A stretch of 64,000 bases of DNA, from positions 1 to 64,000 of the IMG/VR virus record IMGVR_UViG_3300033149_002674; one strand, 5' to 3'. Under the pieces are notes generated by a model. It was not told where the DNA came from, did no database searches, and worked only from the letters and a program-made list of their open reading frames with translations. Origin of the DNA: a virus. The translations under genes were made by a program, and so were the position numbers. Below are positions 36,383-45,049 of this stretch, in pieces (the first letter of the stretch is position 1; each line of letters opens with the position of its first letter).

Positions 36383-37696
36383 ATGGGATTGATCTCAGTT
36401 AAAGAATTTGATTTTGCGGCTAAAACTAACAAGGCACAAGTAGAAGTGCAAGAGCCTGTTAAGGAGCCAGAATCGCAAGAAGACTCCGAAGAAGAGCTAA
36501 TAGACTATGTTCTTAAGAACAAAATCTCTGATTTCGTCATGGACGATGCGGAGGAAAAGTACGAAGAGGTTCCTATTGACTATGGCGCATTCAAGCCAAG
36601 GGGCAGGAAGTCAAACATGCTGCACAAGATTAAGAATACATATAAGTCAAAGCCTAGACTTCATAAGTATGAGGAAAATCTTCTGATTAAGCTAATGAAG
36701 GATTCACTTAAGTCTGGAGACCCTGAGTTTGTAGATAAGGTGAACGAGGCTGGACTTCATGCTATTAAGAACTCCAGAACATCAATTACTCATAATGATA
36801 GAACTCTTAAAAACATATGTCGAGAGCTTGTTGTAGATGAGTTCAATCAAAAGGTTGAGCCATCTATGTTGGTTGAGCTATCTAATAGGCTAAGGTCTAA
36901 TTCTGGGTCTCCTAATGATAGGGGAGCTTTAGAGTCATTATACTTATGGGATAAGTATAATCCAATATCTGATGAAGATAAGAAGCATATTGAAGAGTAT
37001 ACTGGACCAATGGGGTTGTCTACATCTGGAGTTAAGATGTCTGAGCCTGTTGATATAAAGGACGAAGAGTTGAAGATAGCGGTTATCAAGAATGCTAGTG
37101 CAACAGACCGTGGCGAAAAGACAGAGTTCATCGATAGAGATCCTGATATTGTTAAGGTTATGAATCATCTGACTGGCAGGGACGTTCCAAAGGAAACGGG
37201 ATTGCCTCCTGCTCAAATACCTGAGATCAAAAAGCCAGTAGTTAATAAGTCTACACTAAAAGATTCTCTTTCAGTTAGTGAAGCTGTTGACCTTTTGAAT
37301 AAAGCTAAGGAAAAAGAAATGCCTGAAGTTAAGATAGATGCAGATACGTTCGCTATGGGCGAGTGGAAAGAAGATATCAAAGAGATTAAGGATGACTTAA
37401 AGAAGAACATTAAGTCACAGGTTCGCTCTAGAACTTGGTCTTCAGATGAAGAGTGGTTTAACTCGCCTGAGGCTAAGGGTCAGCTAAGAGCTATGCCTTC
37501 TGAGCCTCCACCAAAGCCATCAGAACTTGTCCGTGAAGCGGTTGAGTCTAAGAAGGAAAACATCATGGAGATCCAGGAGAAAAATCTGGCAGAAGCACAT
37601 GCGAAGATGCTTGCGGCTCAAAGAGAGTATGCACAGCAGAAAAAGGTACTTAATGATTTGTACGAGTCATTTAATGTACCAACTATAGAAGAATAA
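36383..37696 (+). CDS. Hypothetical acidic, coiled-coil protein
   Basis: A 437-residue, highly charged protein with no recognised domain. The N-terminal 50 residues are rich in Glu (for example QEDSEEELIDYVLK); the middle (about 70-140) is Lys/Arg-rich and helical; the C-terminal 60 residues predict a coiled coil with heptads in KENIMEIQEKNLAEAHAKMLAAQREYAQQKK. No signal, membrane segment or catalytic motif. It starts after AGGATAATT between fcl and the RmlB-like gene; the sequence is unlike either, so it may be a structural or scaffold-type protein placed by chance in the sugar operon. Function unknown. Confidence 0.7.
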   Translation: MGLISVKEFDFAAKTNKAQVEVQEPVKEPESQEDSEEELIDYVLKNKISDFVMDDAEEKYEEVPIDYGAFKPRGRKSNMLHKIKNTYKSKPRLHKYEENLLIKLMKDSLKSGDPEFVDKVNEAGLHAIKNSRTSITHNDRTLKNICRELVVDEFNQKVEPSMLVELSNRLRSNSGSPNDRGALESLYLWDKYNPISDEDKKHIEEYTGPMGLSTSGVKMSEPVDIKDEELKIAVIKNASATDRGEKTEFIDRDPDIVKVMNHLTGRDVPKETGLPPAQIPEIKKPVVNKSTLKDSLSVSEAVDLLNKAKEKEMPEVKIDADTFAMGEWKEDIKEIKDDLKKNIKSQVRSRTWSSDEEWFNSPEAKGQLRAMPSEPPPKPSELVREAVESKKENIMEIQEKNLAEAHAKMLAAQREYAQQKKVLNDLYESFNVPTIEE

Positions 37697-37703
37697 GGAT
37701 AAT

Positions 37704-38666
37704 ATGAGTAAGAAAAAGATTCTTGTTACAGGGACCGGTGGGTTCATATTTTCAAACTTTATTAGGAGAGCTTTCCATAATAAGGAGAACTTTAACTTTG
37801 TCTCGCTAGATAAAATTAGGAAGTCTCATACGCTTCACAATATCTACATTAACAAGTCTCACCAATTTTATCCGGTAGACGTTTCAGACCCACACTTCGT
37901 AAACGTAGTGTTTGAAACTGAGCGTCCTGATATCGTAATTCATGGTGCTGCCGAGTCTTTCGTTGATTCATCGATTGATAATGCAGCACCATTTATTACA
38001 TCAAATGTAATGGGAACTCAGGTCATCATTGATGCCTGTGTAAAGTGGGGAGTTGAAAAGCTTGTTTACATATCCACTGACGAGGTGTACGGCCATCTTA
38101 CAGATGAGTCAGCTCCTGCTTGGACTGAGGATTCACCTCTCAATCCAAGAAACCCATACGCAGCTTCTAAGGCTTCAGGAGAGCTTTTGGTTAAGGCTGC
38201 TCATGAGACACACGGGCTAACTTACAACATCACCAGATCTTGTAACAACTACGGCCCATGGCAGGACCCAGAGAAGTTCTTACCAAAGATGATTATGAAG
38301 ATTGTTTCTGGCGAGAAGGTTCCAGTTTATGGACAGGGCCTTCAGATTAGAGACTGGATGCACGTCTTTGATAACTGCGAAGCTATAATGAAGGTAGTTA
38401 AAGAAGGTAAGGATAATGAAACTTATAATATCGCAGCTAATCAAGAACTTCCAAATATAGAAGTATTTCAAAGAGTTTGCAATACTTTAGGTAAAGGTCA
38501 TGATTTAATTGAATTTGTTAAGGATAGGCCAGGACATGACTTTAGATATTCTATAGATGCAACAAAGTTAAAAAACTTAGGTTGGGAACCAGAATTTAAG
38601 TTTAATGATGGTATAGTACAAACTGCACAATGGTATCTTAATAATCAGTGGTTCTTTAGACTTTAA
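37704..38666 (+). CDS. RmlB-like NDP-sugar 4,6-dehydratase
   Basis: A 320-residue extended SDR with ILVTGTGGFIFSNFI (NAD loop; note TGTGGFIFS where relatives normally have a TG.AGFIGS pattern), IVIHGAAESFVDSSI, YISTDEVYGH (T125, D126, E127, the catalytic triplet of dTDP-glucose 4,6-dehydratase), YAASK (Y152/K156) and VKDRPGHDFRYSID near the C-terminus, a very characteristic RmlB motif. It would dehydrate an NDP-hexose to a 4-keto-6-deoxy sugar. Whether the donor is dTDP-glucose or another is not settled. There are no RmlA, RmlC or RmlD genes here, so later steps would need host enzymes. Confidence 0.82.
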   Translation: MSKKKILVTGTGGFIFSNFIRRAFHNKENFNFVSLDKIRKSHTLHNIYINKSHQFYPVDVSDPHFVNVVFETERPDIVIHGAAESFVDSSIDNAAPFITSNVMGTQVIIDACVKWGVEKLVYISTDEVYGHLTDESAPAWTEDSPLNPRNPYAASKASGELLVKAAHETHGLTYNITRSCNNYGPWQDPEKFLPKMIMKIVSGEKVPVYGQGLQIRDWMHVFDNCEAIMKVVKEGKDNETYNIAANQELPNIEVFQRVCNTLGKGHDLIEFVKDRPGHDFRYSIDATKLKNLGWEPEFKFNDGIVQTAQWYLNNQWFFRL

Positions 38667-38706
38667 TGGTCGAGAGCCATGAACCGATAAACATTAAAAT
38701 GTAGTT

Positions 38707-38715
38707 TGATAATAT
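38707..38715 (+). promoter_or_regulatory. Candidate extended -10 promoter before tubulin gene
   Basis: TGATAATAT fits an extended -10 (TGn then TAATAT). The -35 region at the proper distance (ATAAAC) is poor. It lies 16 bases before ATG 38731, which has AGGAG correctly placed. Together with the terminator at 40142 it would make the tubulin gene a single-gene unit. Confidence 0.4.
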
Positions 38716-38730
38716 CAGACAGGAGAATTT

Positions 38731-40116
38731 ATGAGTGTTACTAGTACTAAAGAAGATGTTGATAGAGAGAATCTCGCAGACGATGTTTCTGATGAAAAAG
38801 TAGAGAAATCTCAAGAAGAAATTGATAATGAGGTTCTTGCCCGCCTGCAGGCTCGCAAGGCTAAGGCTGAGGCTAAAAACGAACCACAAGGAGAAGAAGT
38901 GCCACCAAAGATAGTAGATGAGAAGACCCGTTCCATTTCCATGGGTGTTATTGGTTCCGGTCAGGCTGGCTCACGTATTGCTGAGTGTTTTTACAAGCAG
39001 GGCTATGACACTGTTGTTGTGAACACTGCACAGCAGGATCTTCAGTTCATTGATGTTCCAGAGTCTAATAAGCTCTTGCTTGAGCATGGACTTGGCGGTG
39101 CTGCTAAGGACTTGGACATGGGAGCTGATGCTGCCGAAGCTTATAGGGATTCAATTAATGAAATTGTCAATGCAAAACTTGGACACAATCAGATGCTTCT
39201 CTTCTGTACCTCCTTGGGCGGCGGCTCTGGTGCTGGATCAGCTGAGACTATTGTTAACATTCTTTCTAGCCTTGAATGCCCAGTAGCGGTCATCACAGTC
39301 CTTCCACAGACTTCTGACGACGCTCAGACAAAGCACAACGCAATTGTAACTCTTTCCAAGTTCACCAAGATGGCTCAGGATAGAGTTATTGATAACCTTA
39401 TCGTTGTTGACAATGCTAAGATCGAGTCCATCTATTCAGATGTTGGTCAGATGCAGTTCTTCGGTGTATCCAATAAGGCAATCACTGATCCTATCGATGC
39501 GTTCAACACACTTTCATCCAAGCCATCTTCTGTGAAGAGCCTTGACCCAACTGAGTTTGGTAAGCTTTTCACTGACGGCCAGGGTCTCACAACCTACGGT
39601 TACATGGACGTTCCTAACTATGATGACGTTGATGCGCTCGCAGGAGCAATCATCGACAACCTTGACGGAACACTTCTAGCTGGCGGCTTCGACCTTAAGC
39701 AGACTCGTTATGCTGGCGTTATCTTCGCTGCATCTCAGAAGGTTTGGGAGCGTATTCCACAGGCTGCAACCAACTACGCAATGGCAATGGTTAATGAGGC
39801 ATGCGGAACTCCACTCGGCGTTTTTAAAGGTATCTACACCATTGATACCGATGAGGATGTTGTAAAGGTTTACTCTATGTTCTCAGGTCTTGGTCTTCCA
39901 GAAGATCGTGTTAAGCAGCTCAAGTCTGAGGCTAAGGAGCGCATGAAGCAGTCCGACGCCAAGGATGAGAGCAGAAACCTCTCACTTAAGCTTGATGCTG
40001 AAGATGCTGGAATGTCAGAGACAGACCGTATCAAGAAGAGAGTCAATGCGAAGAAGTCCAAGACTGGCGGTCTTGGAAAGCTCAATCGACTAGCAATCGA
40101 TAGACGCCGTAAGTAA
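38731..40116 (+). CDS. FtsZ/tubulin-like GTPase
   Basis: A 461-residue protein. After a charged 65-residue N-terminal extension comes a tubulin/FtsZ GTPase core: GVIGSGQAGSRIAECF (72-87, first glycine loop), VVVNTAQQDL (95-104), HGLGGAAKDLDMGADAAEAY (119-138), and the tubulin signature GGGSGAGSAE (163-172). N296, D298, D299 and D301 sit in VPNYDDVDAL, where FtsZ has its catalytic T7 loop. The C-terminal tail is basic and may be flexible. FtsZ-type proteins form GTP-dependent filaments; phage examples include PhuZ, which positions the phage nucleus, and TubZ, which partitions DNA. It is longer than FtsZ because of the N-terminal extension. Flanked by its own promoter-like site and terminator, suggesting strong separate expression. 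Confidence 0.86.
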   Translation: MSVTSTKEDVDRENLADDVSDEKVEKSQEEIDNEVLARLQARKAKAEAKNEPQGEEVPPKIVDEKTRSISMGVIGSGQAGSRIAECFYKQGYDTVVVNTAQQDLQFIDVPESNKLLLEHGLGGAAKDLDMGADAAEAYRDSINEIVNAKLGHNQMLLFCTSLGGGSGAGSAETIVNILSSLECPVAVITVLPQTSDDAQTKHNAIVTLSKFTKMAQDRVIDNLIVVDNAKIESIYSDVGQMQFFGVSNKAITDPIDAFNTLSSKPSSVKSLDPTEFGKLFTDGQGLTTYGYMDVPNYDDVDALAGAIIDNLDGTLLAGGFDLKQTRYAGVIFAASQKVWERIPQAATNYAMAMVNEACGTPLGVFKGIYTIDTDEDVVKVYSMFSGLGLPEDRVKQLKSEAKERMKQSDAKDESRNLSLKLDAEDAGMSETDRIKKRVNAKKSKTGGLGKLNRLAIDRRRK

Positions 40117-40141
40117 TAAGGCCTAATCGCAGAGGGTAGAG

Positions 40142-40167
40142 GGGCTGGGCATTGCCTGGCCCTTTTT
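40142..40167 (+). terminator. Terminator after tubulin-like gene
   Basis: GGGCTGGGC (40142-40150), loop ATT, GCCTGGCCC (40154-40162), followed by five T. Nine pairs, two of them G-T. It is 25 bases after the stop and just before the helicase gene's AGGAG. Confidence 0.82.
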
Positions 40168-40188
40168 ATTTGCACCAATTGCAGGAGA

Positions 40189-41676
40189 ATGATGATCAAG
40201 ATAATAAAATACGACAATGTATGCCAGATATTAAACGAAGACGATGACACGAGACGCAAAGCACTAGACCTCCATCTTTCATATAAGATCCAAGGTGCAG
40301 AACATTCAAAGGCCTTCAAAGGTTACATCAACCAGAGAGGCGAAGAGGTAACCTGGGATGGGCGCAAACATCTACTTAAGTCTAATCTTAAGTTTCCTAT
40401 TGGGCTCATTCAACGTGTCTGTGAGTTCTATGACGCCAGAGACGTGGAGTACGAACTGGATGACCAAAGAAGATTGGTTACAGAAAAGAACCCAATAGAT
40501 CTTCTCCCTATTCTAAAAGAGGGAGGAAAGATTCCTCGTGACTACCAGATGAAAGCTGTCGAGAACGCTGCATCTGTGAACAGAGGAATTATCCGCATCG
40601 CTACAGGCGGCGGTAAAACGATAGTCGCAGCTCTACTTACAGCTGCCTTAGGTAAGCCTACCATGATTTACGTCATCGGTAAAGACCTTTTGTACCAAAT
40701 CCACGGCTTATTTTCGTCCCTCTTCGATGAGCCAATCGGACTTATCGGAGACGGAAAGTGCGAAATCCATAGGATAAACGTCGCTACGATATGGTCCGTA
40801 GGAAAGTCTTTAGGAATCAAAGACTCTACAACAGACGAAGATTCTACGAAGGAAAAGGATATCTCCAAGGATAAATTCAGGGAGATAAAGACAATGCTTC
40901 TAGATTCTAGAGTCCATATTCTAGACGAGTGTCATTTGGCTGCGTGTGAAACTGTGCAAGCTATTTCCCATCACGTCAAAGCAGAGCACTTTTACGGTAT
41001 GTCTGCTTCTCCTTGGCGAGACGATGGTTCGGATATGCTTATCGAATCAGTTTTAGGCAGGAAGGTCGTAGATATCTCTGCGAAATATCTTGTTGAAAAA
41101 GGCTTCCTCGTAAAGCCAGCAATCAGATTCTTGGCTGTTCCACCTTACACTGGAGCCAAAAAAGCAGCGTACAAAACTGTCTACAAGAATTACATCACTG
41201 TTAACGCAGCTCGAAATAACATGATCTGCACCGCAGCTGAGAAACTTGTCGAGCAGGGCTTCAAGACTCTCGTACTTTTCAAGACGAAAGCTCACGGGCA
41301 GAGATTACACGAAATGATTTCTGAGAAAGTATCCTGTGAGATTCTAAACGGTGACGACAAGTTCGAAGTCAGGAAAGAAGTTTGCGACAAGCTAAACAAT
41401 GGAGAGATAGACTGCATTGTGGCTTCTACCATCTTTGACATCGGAGTAGACCTTCCATCTTTATCTGCGCTTGTAATTGGCGGAGGTGGAAAATCTTCTG
41501 TTCGAGCCCTCCAGCGCGTGGGCCGTGTAATTAGGAAGCATCCTGGAAAGACAATCGCTCCAGTTATCGACTTCGCAGATCAAGCACCGTATCTGTTAAA
41601 TCACTCACTAATGAGAAAAGAAATTCTAGAAGAGGAATTCGAGGTAGAATGGCCGCAAGAAAAGCAAGAACAATAA
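40189..41676 (+). CDS. Superfamily 2 DNA helicase, UvsW-like
   Basis: A 495-residue helicase. Motifs in order: IPRDYQ (Q-motif, about 115-120), ATGGGKT (Walker A, 138-144), DECH (246-249, Walker B), SAS (272-274, motif III), and QRVGR (442-446, motif VI). An N-terminal region of about 110 residues precedes the core, as in T4 UvsW, whose N-terminal domain binds DNA. In T4, UvsW unwinds branched DNA and R-loops and helps switch from origin- to recombination-dependent replication. A role in replication or repair is supported by the nearby helicase loader and DnaB-like genes. AGGAG precedes an ATGATG start; the first ATG is at 40189. Confidence 0.85.
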   Translation: MMIKIIKYDNVCQILNEDDDTRRKALDLHLSYKIQGAEHSKAFKGYINQRGEEVTWDGRKHLLKSNLKFPIGLIQRVCEFYDARDVEYELDDQRRLVTEKNPIDLLPILKEGGKIPRDYQMKAVENAASVNRGIIRIATGGGKTIVAALLTAALGKPTMIYVIGKDLLYQIHGLFSSLFDEPIGLIGDGKCEIHRINVATIWSVGKSLGIKDSTTDEDSTKEKDISKDKFREIKTMLLDSRVHILDECHLAACETVQAISHHVKAEHFYGMSASPWRDDGSDMLIESVLGRKVVDISAKYLVEKGFLVKPAIRFLAVPPYTGAKKAAYKTVYKNYITVNAARNNMICTAAEKLVEQGFKTLVLFKTKAHGQRLHEMISEKVSCEILNGDDKFEVRKEVCDKLNNGEIDCIVASTIFDIGVDLPSLSALVIGGGGKSSVRALQRVGRVIRKHPGKTIAPVIDFADQAPYLLNHSLMRKEILEEEFEVEWPQEKQEQ

Positions 41677-42308
41677 GCTTGGTTCCGGATAAGGTGAAGA
41701 AGCCTTCAGGTTTGAAGAAGGATGGAACACCTAACGCTTCTTGGAGGAAGTTTAAGGAACGCTTAGATTCGTACACCGATACTCCAGTTGCAAACTGGGG
41801 ACCGGACCAAGCTTTAGGTCATCTTTTTAAGAGATACACAGATCATTTCGATATTGATTTCTCGCTCTCATACTCTGGCCCTCCATCCAAGTGCTCAGAG
41901 ATTTACTGCACGAAGCGTATGATGTCTATGCTTGGTGGAGAGAATCCAGATATGAAGATGGTTAAGGAGTTTATTGATTGGTCTTTTGACTCAGTAATCA
42001 TTCCTAAGAAGCTTCAGATAGAGTCACTTGCATTCTTCTTCGCTGCAAAGCTCGTAAGAGAATTCAAGGCCAAGTACAAGAAGGCTAAGACTATTACAAG
42101 AGCTACTAAGCTGCCTGTTCTTATCGAGCAGATTGCAGAAGACCACGGCTTGGATGATTCCATCACTACTTATGGTGAACTAGCGTTCGCTAAGAAGGCA
42201 GTAGATGCAGATCCAGAGAATGGCTCTTACAAGATTTATCATGAGTTTTTCACATCCCTCACTCAGGAAGGGTTTGATTACTCAGTCCTACAATCATTAG
42301 AAGGATAA
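41649..42308 (+). CDS. Hypothetical basic protein in replication block
   Basis: A 219-residue protein without a family I can name. The N-terminal 45 residues are strongly basic (MAARKARTISLVPDKVKKPS); the rest is helical and mixed, with a long Lys-rich helix near LVREFKAKYKKAKTITRATK. It starts 28 bases inside the helicase gene and is followed by the Sm-like gene with one spare base. DNA binding is plausible from the charge and its place between a helicase and a helicase loader, but not shown by any motif. Confidence 0.65.
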   Translation: MAARKARTISLVPDKVKKPSGLKKDGTPNASWRKFKERLDSYTDTPVANWGPDQALGHLFKRYTDHFDIDFSLSYSGPPSKCSEIYCTKRMMSMLGGENPDMKMVKEFIDWSFDSVIIPKKLQIESLAFFFAAKLVREFKAKYKKAKTITRATKLPVLIEQIAEDHGLDDSITTYGELAFAKKAVDADPENGSYKIYHEFFTSLTQEGFDYSVLQSLEG

Positions 42309-42309
42309 T

Positions 42310-42738
42310 ATGCAGCCCCAGCAGGGTTCTTACGTAAAGGTTTGTTTTAATAATGGGTTAGTTGAATGCGGAACTGTAGCATCTTGGAATGATACCGAGA
42401 TAGTTCTGGAAACAATTGACTCTATGATAGTTATTAAGAATCCACAGGATATCTTTATCTATAAGATATTCAAGGACAAGCCTGACCATAAGCCGCCAGT
42501 ATCTGATGTCTATGTAGATAAGGAGCTGACGCCAACAGAATATGTTCGAGACCCTGCCCTGCGAGCCCTCAATATCTACGAACTAAGAAAAGAAGTTCAA
42601 GCAGAGGAAGAACAGAGAGCTAGAGAAAAGCTCACGGAATTTAGACCGTCAGGCAACGGAGTACCAGTACAATATGGAAACATTGAATTACTCAGAGACA
42701 AATCCATTCTTCGGGATACCGCAGAAGAAGATAAATAA
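42310..42738 (+). CDS. Small protein with Sm/Hfq-like N-terminal half
   Basis: A 142-residue protein. Residues about 5-55 follow the alternating strand pattern of an Sm fold: YVKVCFNNGLVECGTVASW, then a turn, TEIVLETIDSMIVIKNPQDI and FIYKIF, with the typical NG turn and closing strands. The C-terminal half is acidic and helical (RKEVQAEEEQRARE). Sm/Hfq proteins form rings that bind RNA; a phage copy could act on phage or host RNA, but the fold call rests on pattern alone and the usual RNA-contact residues cannot be confirmed. It overlaps the loader gene by 65 bases, which suggests a coupled unit. Confidence 0.55.
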   Translation: MQPQQGSYVKVCFNNGLVECGTVASWNDTEIVLETIDSMIVIKNPQDIFIYKIFKDKPDHKPPVSDVYVDKELTPTEYVRDPALRALNIYELRKEVQAEEEQRAREKLTEFRPSGNGVPVQYGNIELLRDKSILRDTAEEDK

Positions 42739-43396
42739 TGCAATAGAAGATATTTACAATGTTCATCTAAACCCAAAGACGGGTAAGATAACAACAGACG
42801 GAGCCAAACTCCTAGAAGTGATCCACAGGTATGCAAGCGCAAATATACCTGTGGATTATTGGTTTCGTGAGATGGATAAGTTCGAGGGTGATGACTCTCT
42901 TGTAAGGTCGTACAAAGAGATGACCGCTTCTGTAAAGAAGTCTTACGACGATGGTAAGAACTACTGCTTTGCTGGAGCCCACGGTAGAGGCAAGACAATG
43001 ACCGCTTGCTGCATGCTGAAGCGTGTAGTTGAAACTGGTAAGTATAACGCTCTGTACGTTAACCTTACAGATATCGTTAACCTCATGGCCTCTTACTCAT
43101 CAGAAGACAGAGAGGTCAAGTCAGCGGCCAGAAAGCTTCTGCTATCTGTAGACTTCCTGGTTATTGATGAGTTCGATTCAAGGTTCATGGGAACTGATAA
43201 CGCTACTGACCTTTTCGGTCGTATGCTTGAGCCTGTTCTACGTTCTAGAATTCAGAATAAGCTCCCCACAATTTTTTGCACCAATAACACCGAGCCAGAC
43301 TCTCTATTCAATGGCGCTCTTAAGCAGAGCTTCAAGTCACTCATGCAGAGAGTTAAGACTGTAAACATCCTCGGTACAGATTTCAGGAAGAAATAA
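42674..43396 (+). CDS. DnaC/IstB-like AAA+ helicase loader
   Basis: A 240-residue AAA+ protein. The Walker A motif is GAHGRGKT (101-108), Walker B is FLVIDEFD (161-168), and a sensor-1 like IFCTNN lies at 200-205, with an Arg-containing segment (LEPVLRSRIQNKLP) before it. The N-terminal 90 residues carry the partner-binding helices. Members load the replicative helicase onto DNA. It directly precedes the DnaB-like gene with a one-base overlap (TAATG), the classical loader-helicase pairing. The start lies 65 bases inside the Sm-like gene; a weak GGAG is 12 bases away, so the start may be coupled to that gene. Confidence 0.85.
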   Translation: METLNYSETNPFFGIPQKKINNAIEDIYNVHLNPKTGKITTDGAKLLEVIHRYASANIPVDYWFREMDKFEGDDSLVRSYKEMTASVKKSYDDGKNYCFAGAHGRGKTMTACCMLKRVVETGKYNALYVNLTDIVNLMASYSSEDREVKSAARKLLLSVDFLVIDEFDSRFMGTDNATDLFGRMLEPVLRSRIQNKLPTIFCTNNTEPDSLFNGALKQSFKSLMQRVKTVNILGTDFRKK

Positions 43397-44835
43397 TGGC
43401 AGACATCGATTACAATATCCTTAAGGTCCTTGTTACGGACCAAACTGCAGGCATGGATTTCGTCTGCAACAATGACGTATCTCTCTTCGACTTCGCTATT
43501 CGTGACGAAGCGAAGATGATTTTCGACTTCGTTAAGACATACAAGACGGTTCCTACCAAGAGAACTCTTATCGGTAGGTATGCTGAATCTCCTCAAGACC
43601 TGGAGCGTATTGATAAGCTCTGGAAAGATATCGAGGAGCACCAGTACGATACGAAGGACTACAAGTTTGACCTAGATAACATGAAGGAGCGCTTTAAGAA
43701 GCGTTCTGTTAAGTCTATCTCTTCAGCTATGACTGAGAAGATGGAGCAAGGACTAGAGCCTGATGTTATCCTCAAGGATGTAGCTCTAAGACTTCAGCAA
43801 GCCTCTGTTGTTAATGAGGGACGCTCTCATATCCAGATGTCAGCTGGTGACTACATCGAAGAGTTCAAGGATAGGTATGAGTCCAAGAAGAACTCTGATG
43901 GTGAGATATCAGAGATCAAGACTGGCTATTCCATGCTTGATTCTGTTACTGGCGGGCTATCACCAGCAGAGCTTGTTGTTATCGGTGGTGAAACTAACGC
44001 TGGTAAGTCCATGCTTCTCAATAACATGGCTGTCCAGATGTGGATGCAGGAAAATACTCTTGACACTGATCCAGAGGAGTTTAAGAAGGGGTATTCAATT
44101 CTATACTTCTCTCTTGAGATGCCTTATGCAGACTGCTTCGATAGGTTCCTAGCTAGAGTTGCAGAGATACCTCAGCGTTCAATTAGAGATGCTGTGCTTG
44201 ATGAAGACCAGCTTGAGCGCAAGGCTAAGGCTCTTAAGTTCATTGATGAGTATCAGAAGGCTGGCAATCACTTCAATATCGTAGACGTTCCAAGAAACGT
44301 GACGATTGAAGAAGTTGAGCTTAGATATCAGGATGCTCTGCTTCAGTTCCGTCCAGATGTGGTTGTAGTTGACTACATGGGTCTTATGCATGACCCAGCT
44401 AAGGCTAAGGAGCAGGACTGGTTGAAGATGGGTGCTATTGCCGCATCTCTTCACGAGTTCTCCAGAGCTTATGACTGCGTAATGCTAACAGCTGTACAGC
44501 TTACTGATATCAAGCGTGGCTCTAAGACTAAGGGTGAGCAGGATGAGTCTCAGAAGGTTGGCGTTCACAGAATTGGACGTTCATCTCACATCATGCACCA
44601 CGTTAATATCGGCATTCAGATTGAGACCAGATTGAATGAAAGGTCTCTTCCTGATATGAGATATCATGTTATCAAGAACCGTAAGGGTCCGCTTGGTCAG
44701 GGTAATATGATCAAGAACTTTGAGTGCGCTTCTCTTTATGATGTTCCTTATGTGGATGATACTCCATCTGGAGATGATGTATCTGAGAATATTGAGGATC
44801 TGATCAAAAAGGTCAGAGATGCCAACGAAGGATAA
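43396..44835 (+). CDS. DnaB-like replicative helicase
   Basis: A 479-residue protein with the DnaB arrangement: a helical N-terminal domain, a linker helix around residues 100-140, and a RecA-fold core with GGETNAGKS (197-205, Walker A), YFSLEMPYADCFDRFL (the 'SLEM' motif, E241 catalytic), VVVVDYMGLM (Walker B, D326) and LTAVQL (motif H4-like). Full length for the family. It should unwind the phage replication fork 5' to 3' as a hexamer, loaded by the product of the adjacent gene. No primase domain is fused. Its 3' end overlaps the next small gene by 17 bases. Confidence 0.9.
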   Translation: MADIDYNILKVLVTDQTAGMDFVCNNDVSLFDFAIRDEAKMIFDFVKTYKTVPTKRTLIGRYAESPQDLERIDKLWKDIEEHQYDTKDYKFDLDNMKERFKKRSVKSISSAMTEKMEQGLEPDVILKDVALRLQQASVVNEGRSHIQMSAGDYIEEFKDRYESKKNSDGEISEIKTGYSMLDSVTGGLSPAELVVIGGETNAGKSMLLNNMAVQMWMQENTLDTDPEEFKKGYSILYFSLEMPYADCFDRFLARVAEIPQRSIRDAVLDEDQLERKAKALKFIDEYQKAGNHFNIVDVPRNVTIEEVELRYQDALLQFRPDVVVVDYMGLMHDPAKAKEQDWLKMGAIAASLHEFSRAYDCVMLTAVQLTDIKRGSKTKGEQDESQKVGVHRIGRSSHIMHHVNIGIQIETRLNERSLPDMRYHVIKNRKGPLGQGNMIKNFECASLYDVPYVDDTPSGDDVSENIEDLIKKVRDANEG

Positions 44836-45046
44836 GTACTCTAAGAAGCATAAGTGGAACGCTTATGATATGACTATTTCTGAGCTAGAGAGGCTAGATA
44901 GGGGCTGGCTAAGGAATCACAAGTTTAGAATATGCAGAAAGTGCGGCTTAATAATGTACCATTCTTACGGTAATAATTGGCTTCCATTAAACGAAGATGA
45001 AAAGACAACATGTGATAAGAGAAGGATGTTTAACGCTTTGGAGTAA
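44819..45046 (+). CDS. Small zinc-binding protein
   Basis: A 75-residue basic protein. CRKCG (C39, C42) plus H48 and C65 could form a zinc site. No further homology is recognised. It overlaps the DnaB-like gene by 17 bases, so it is probably coupled to it. Small phage zinc proteins often bind nucleic acid or host RNA polymerase, but nothing here decides between those roles. Confidence 0.7.
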   Translation: MPTKDKYSKKHKWNAYDMTISELERLDRGWLRNHKFRICRKCGLIMYHSYGNNWLPLNEDEKTTCDKRRMFNALE

Positions 45047-45049
45047 AAT

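Noticed and set aside
22558-38666. Island reads as a bacterial O-antigen cluster, so the window might be a prophage boundary or contamination
   Set aside because: It is flanked on both sides by phage genes on the same strand, with ATGA coupling to an HNH gene and a methyltransferase carrying a phage-fibre tail; no integrase, transposase or attachment repeat is seen.
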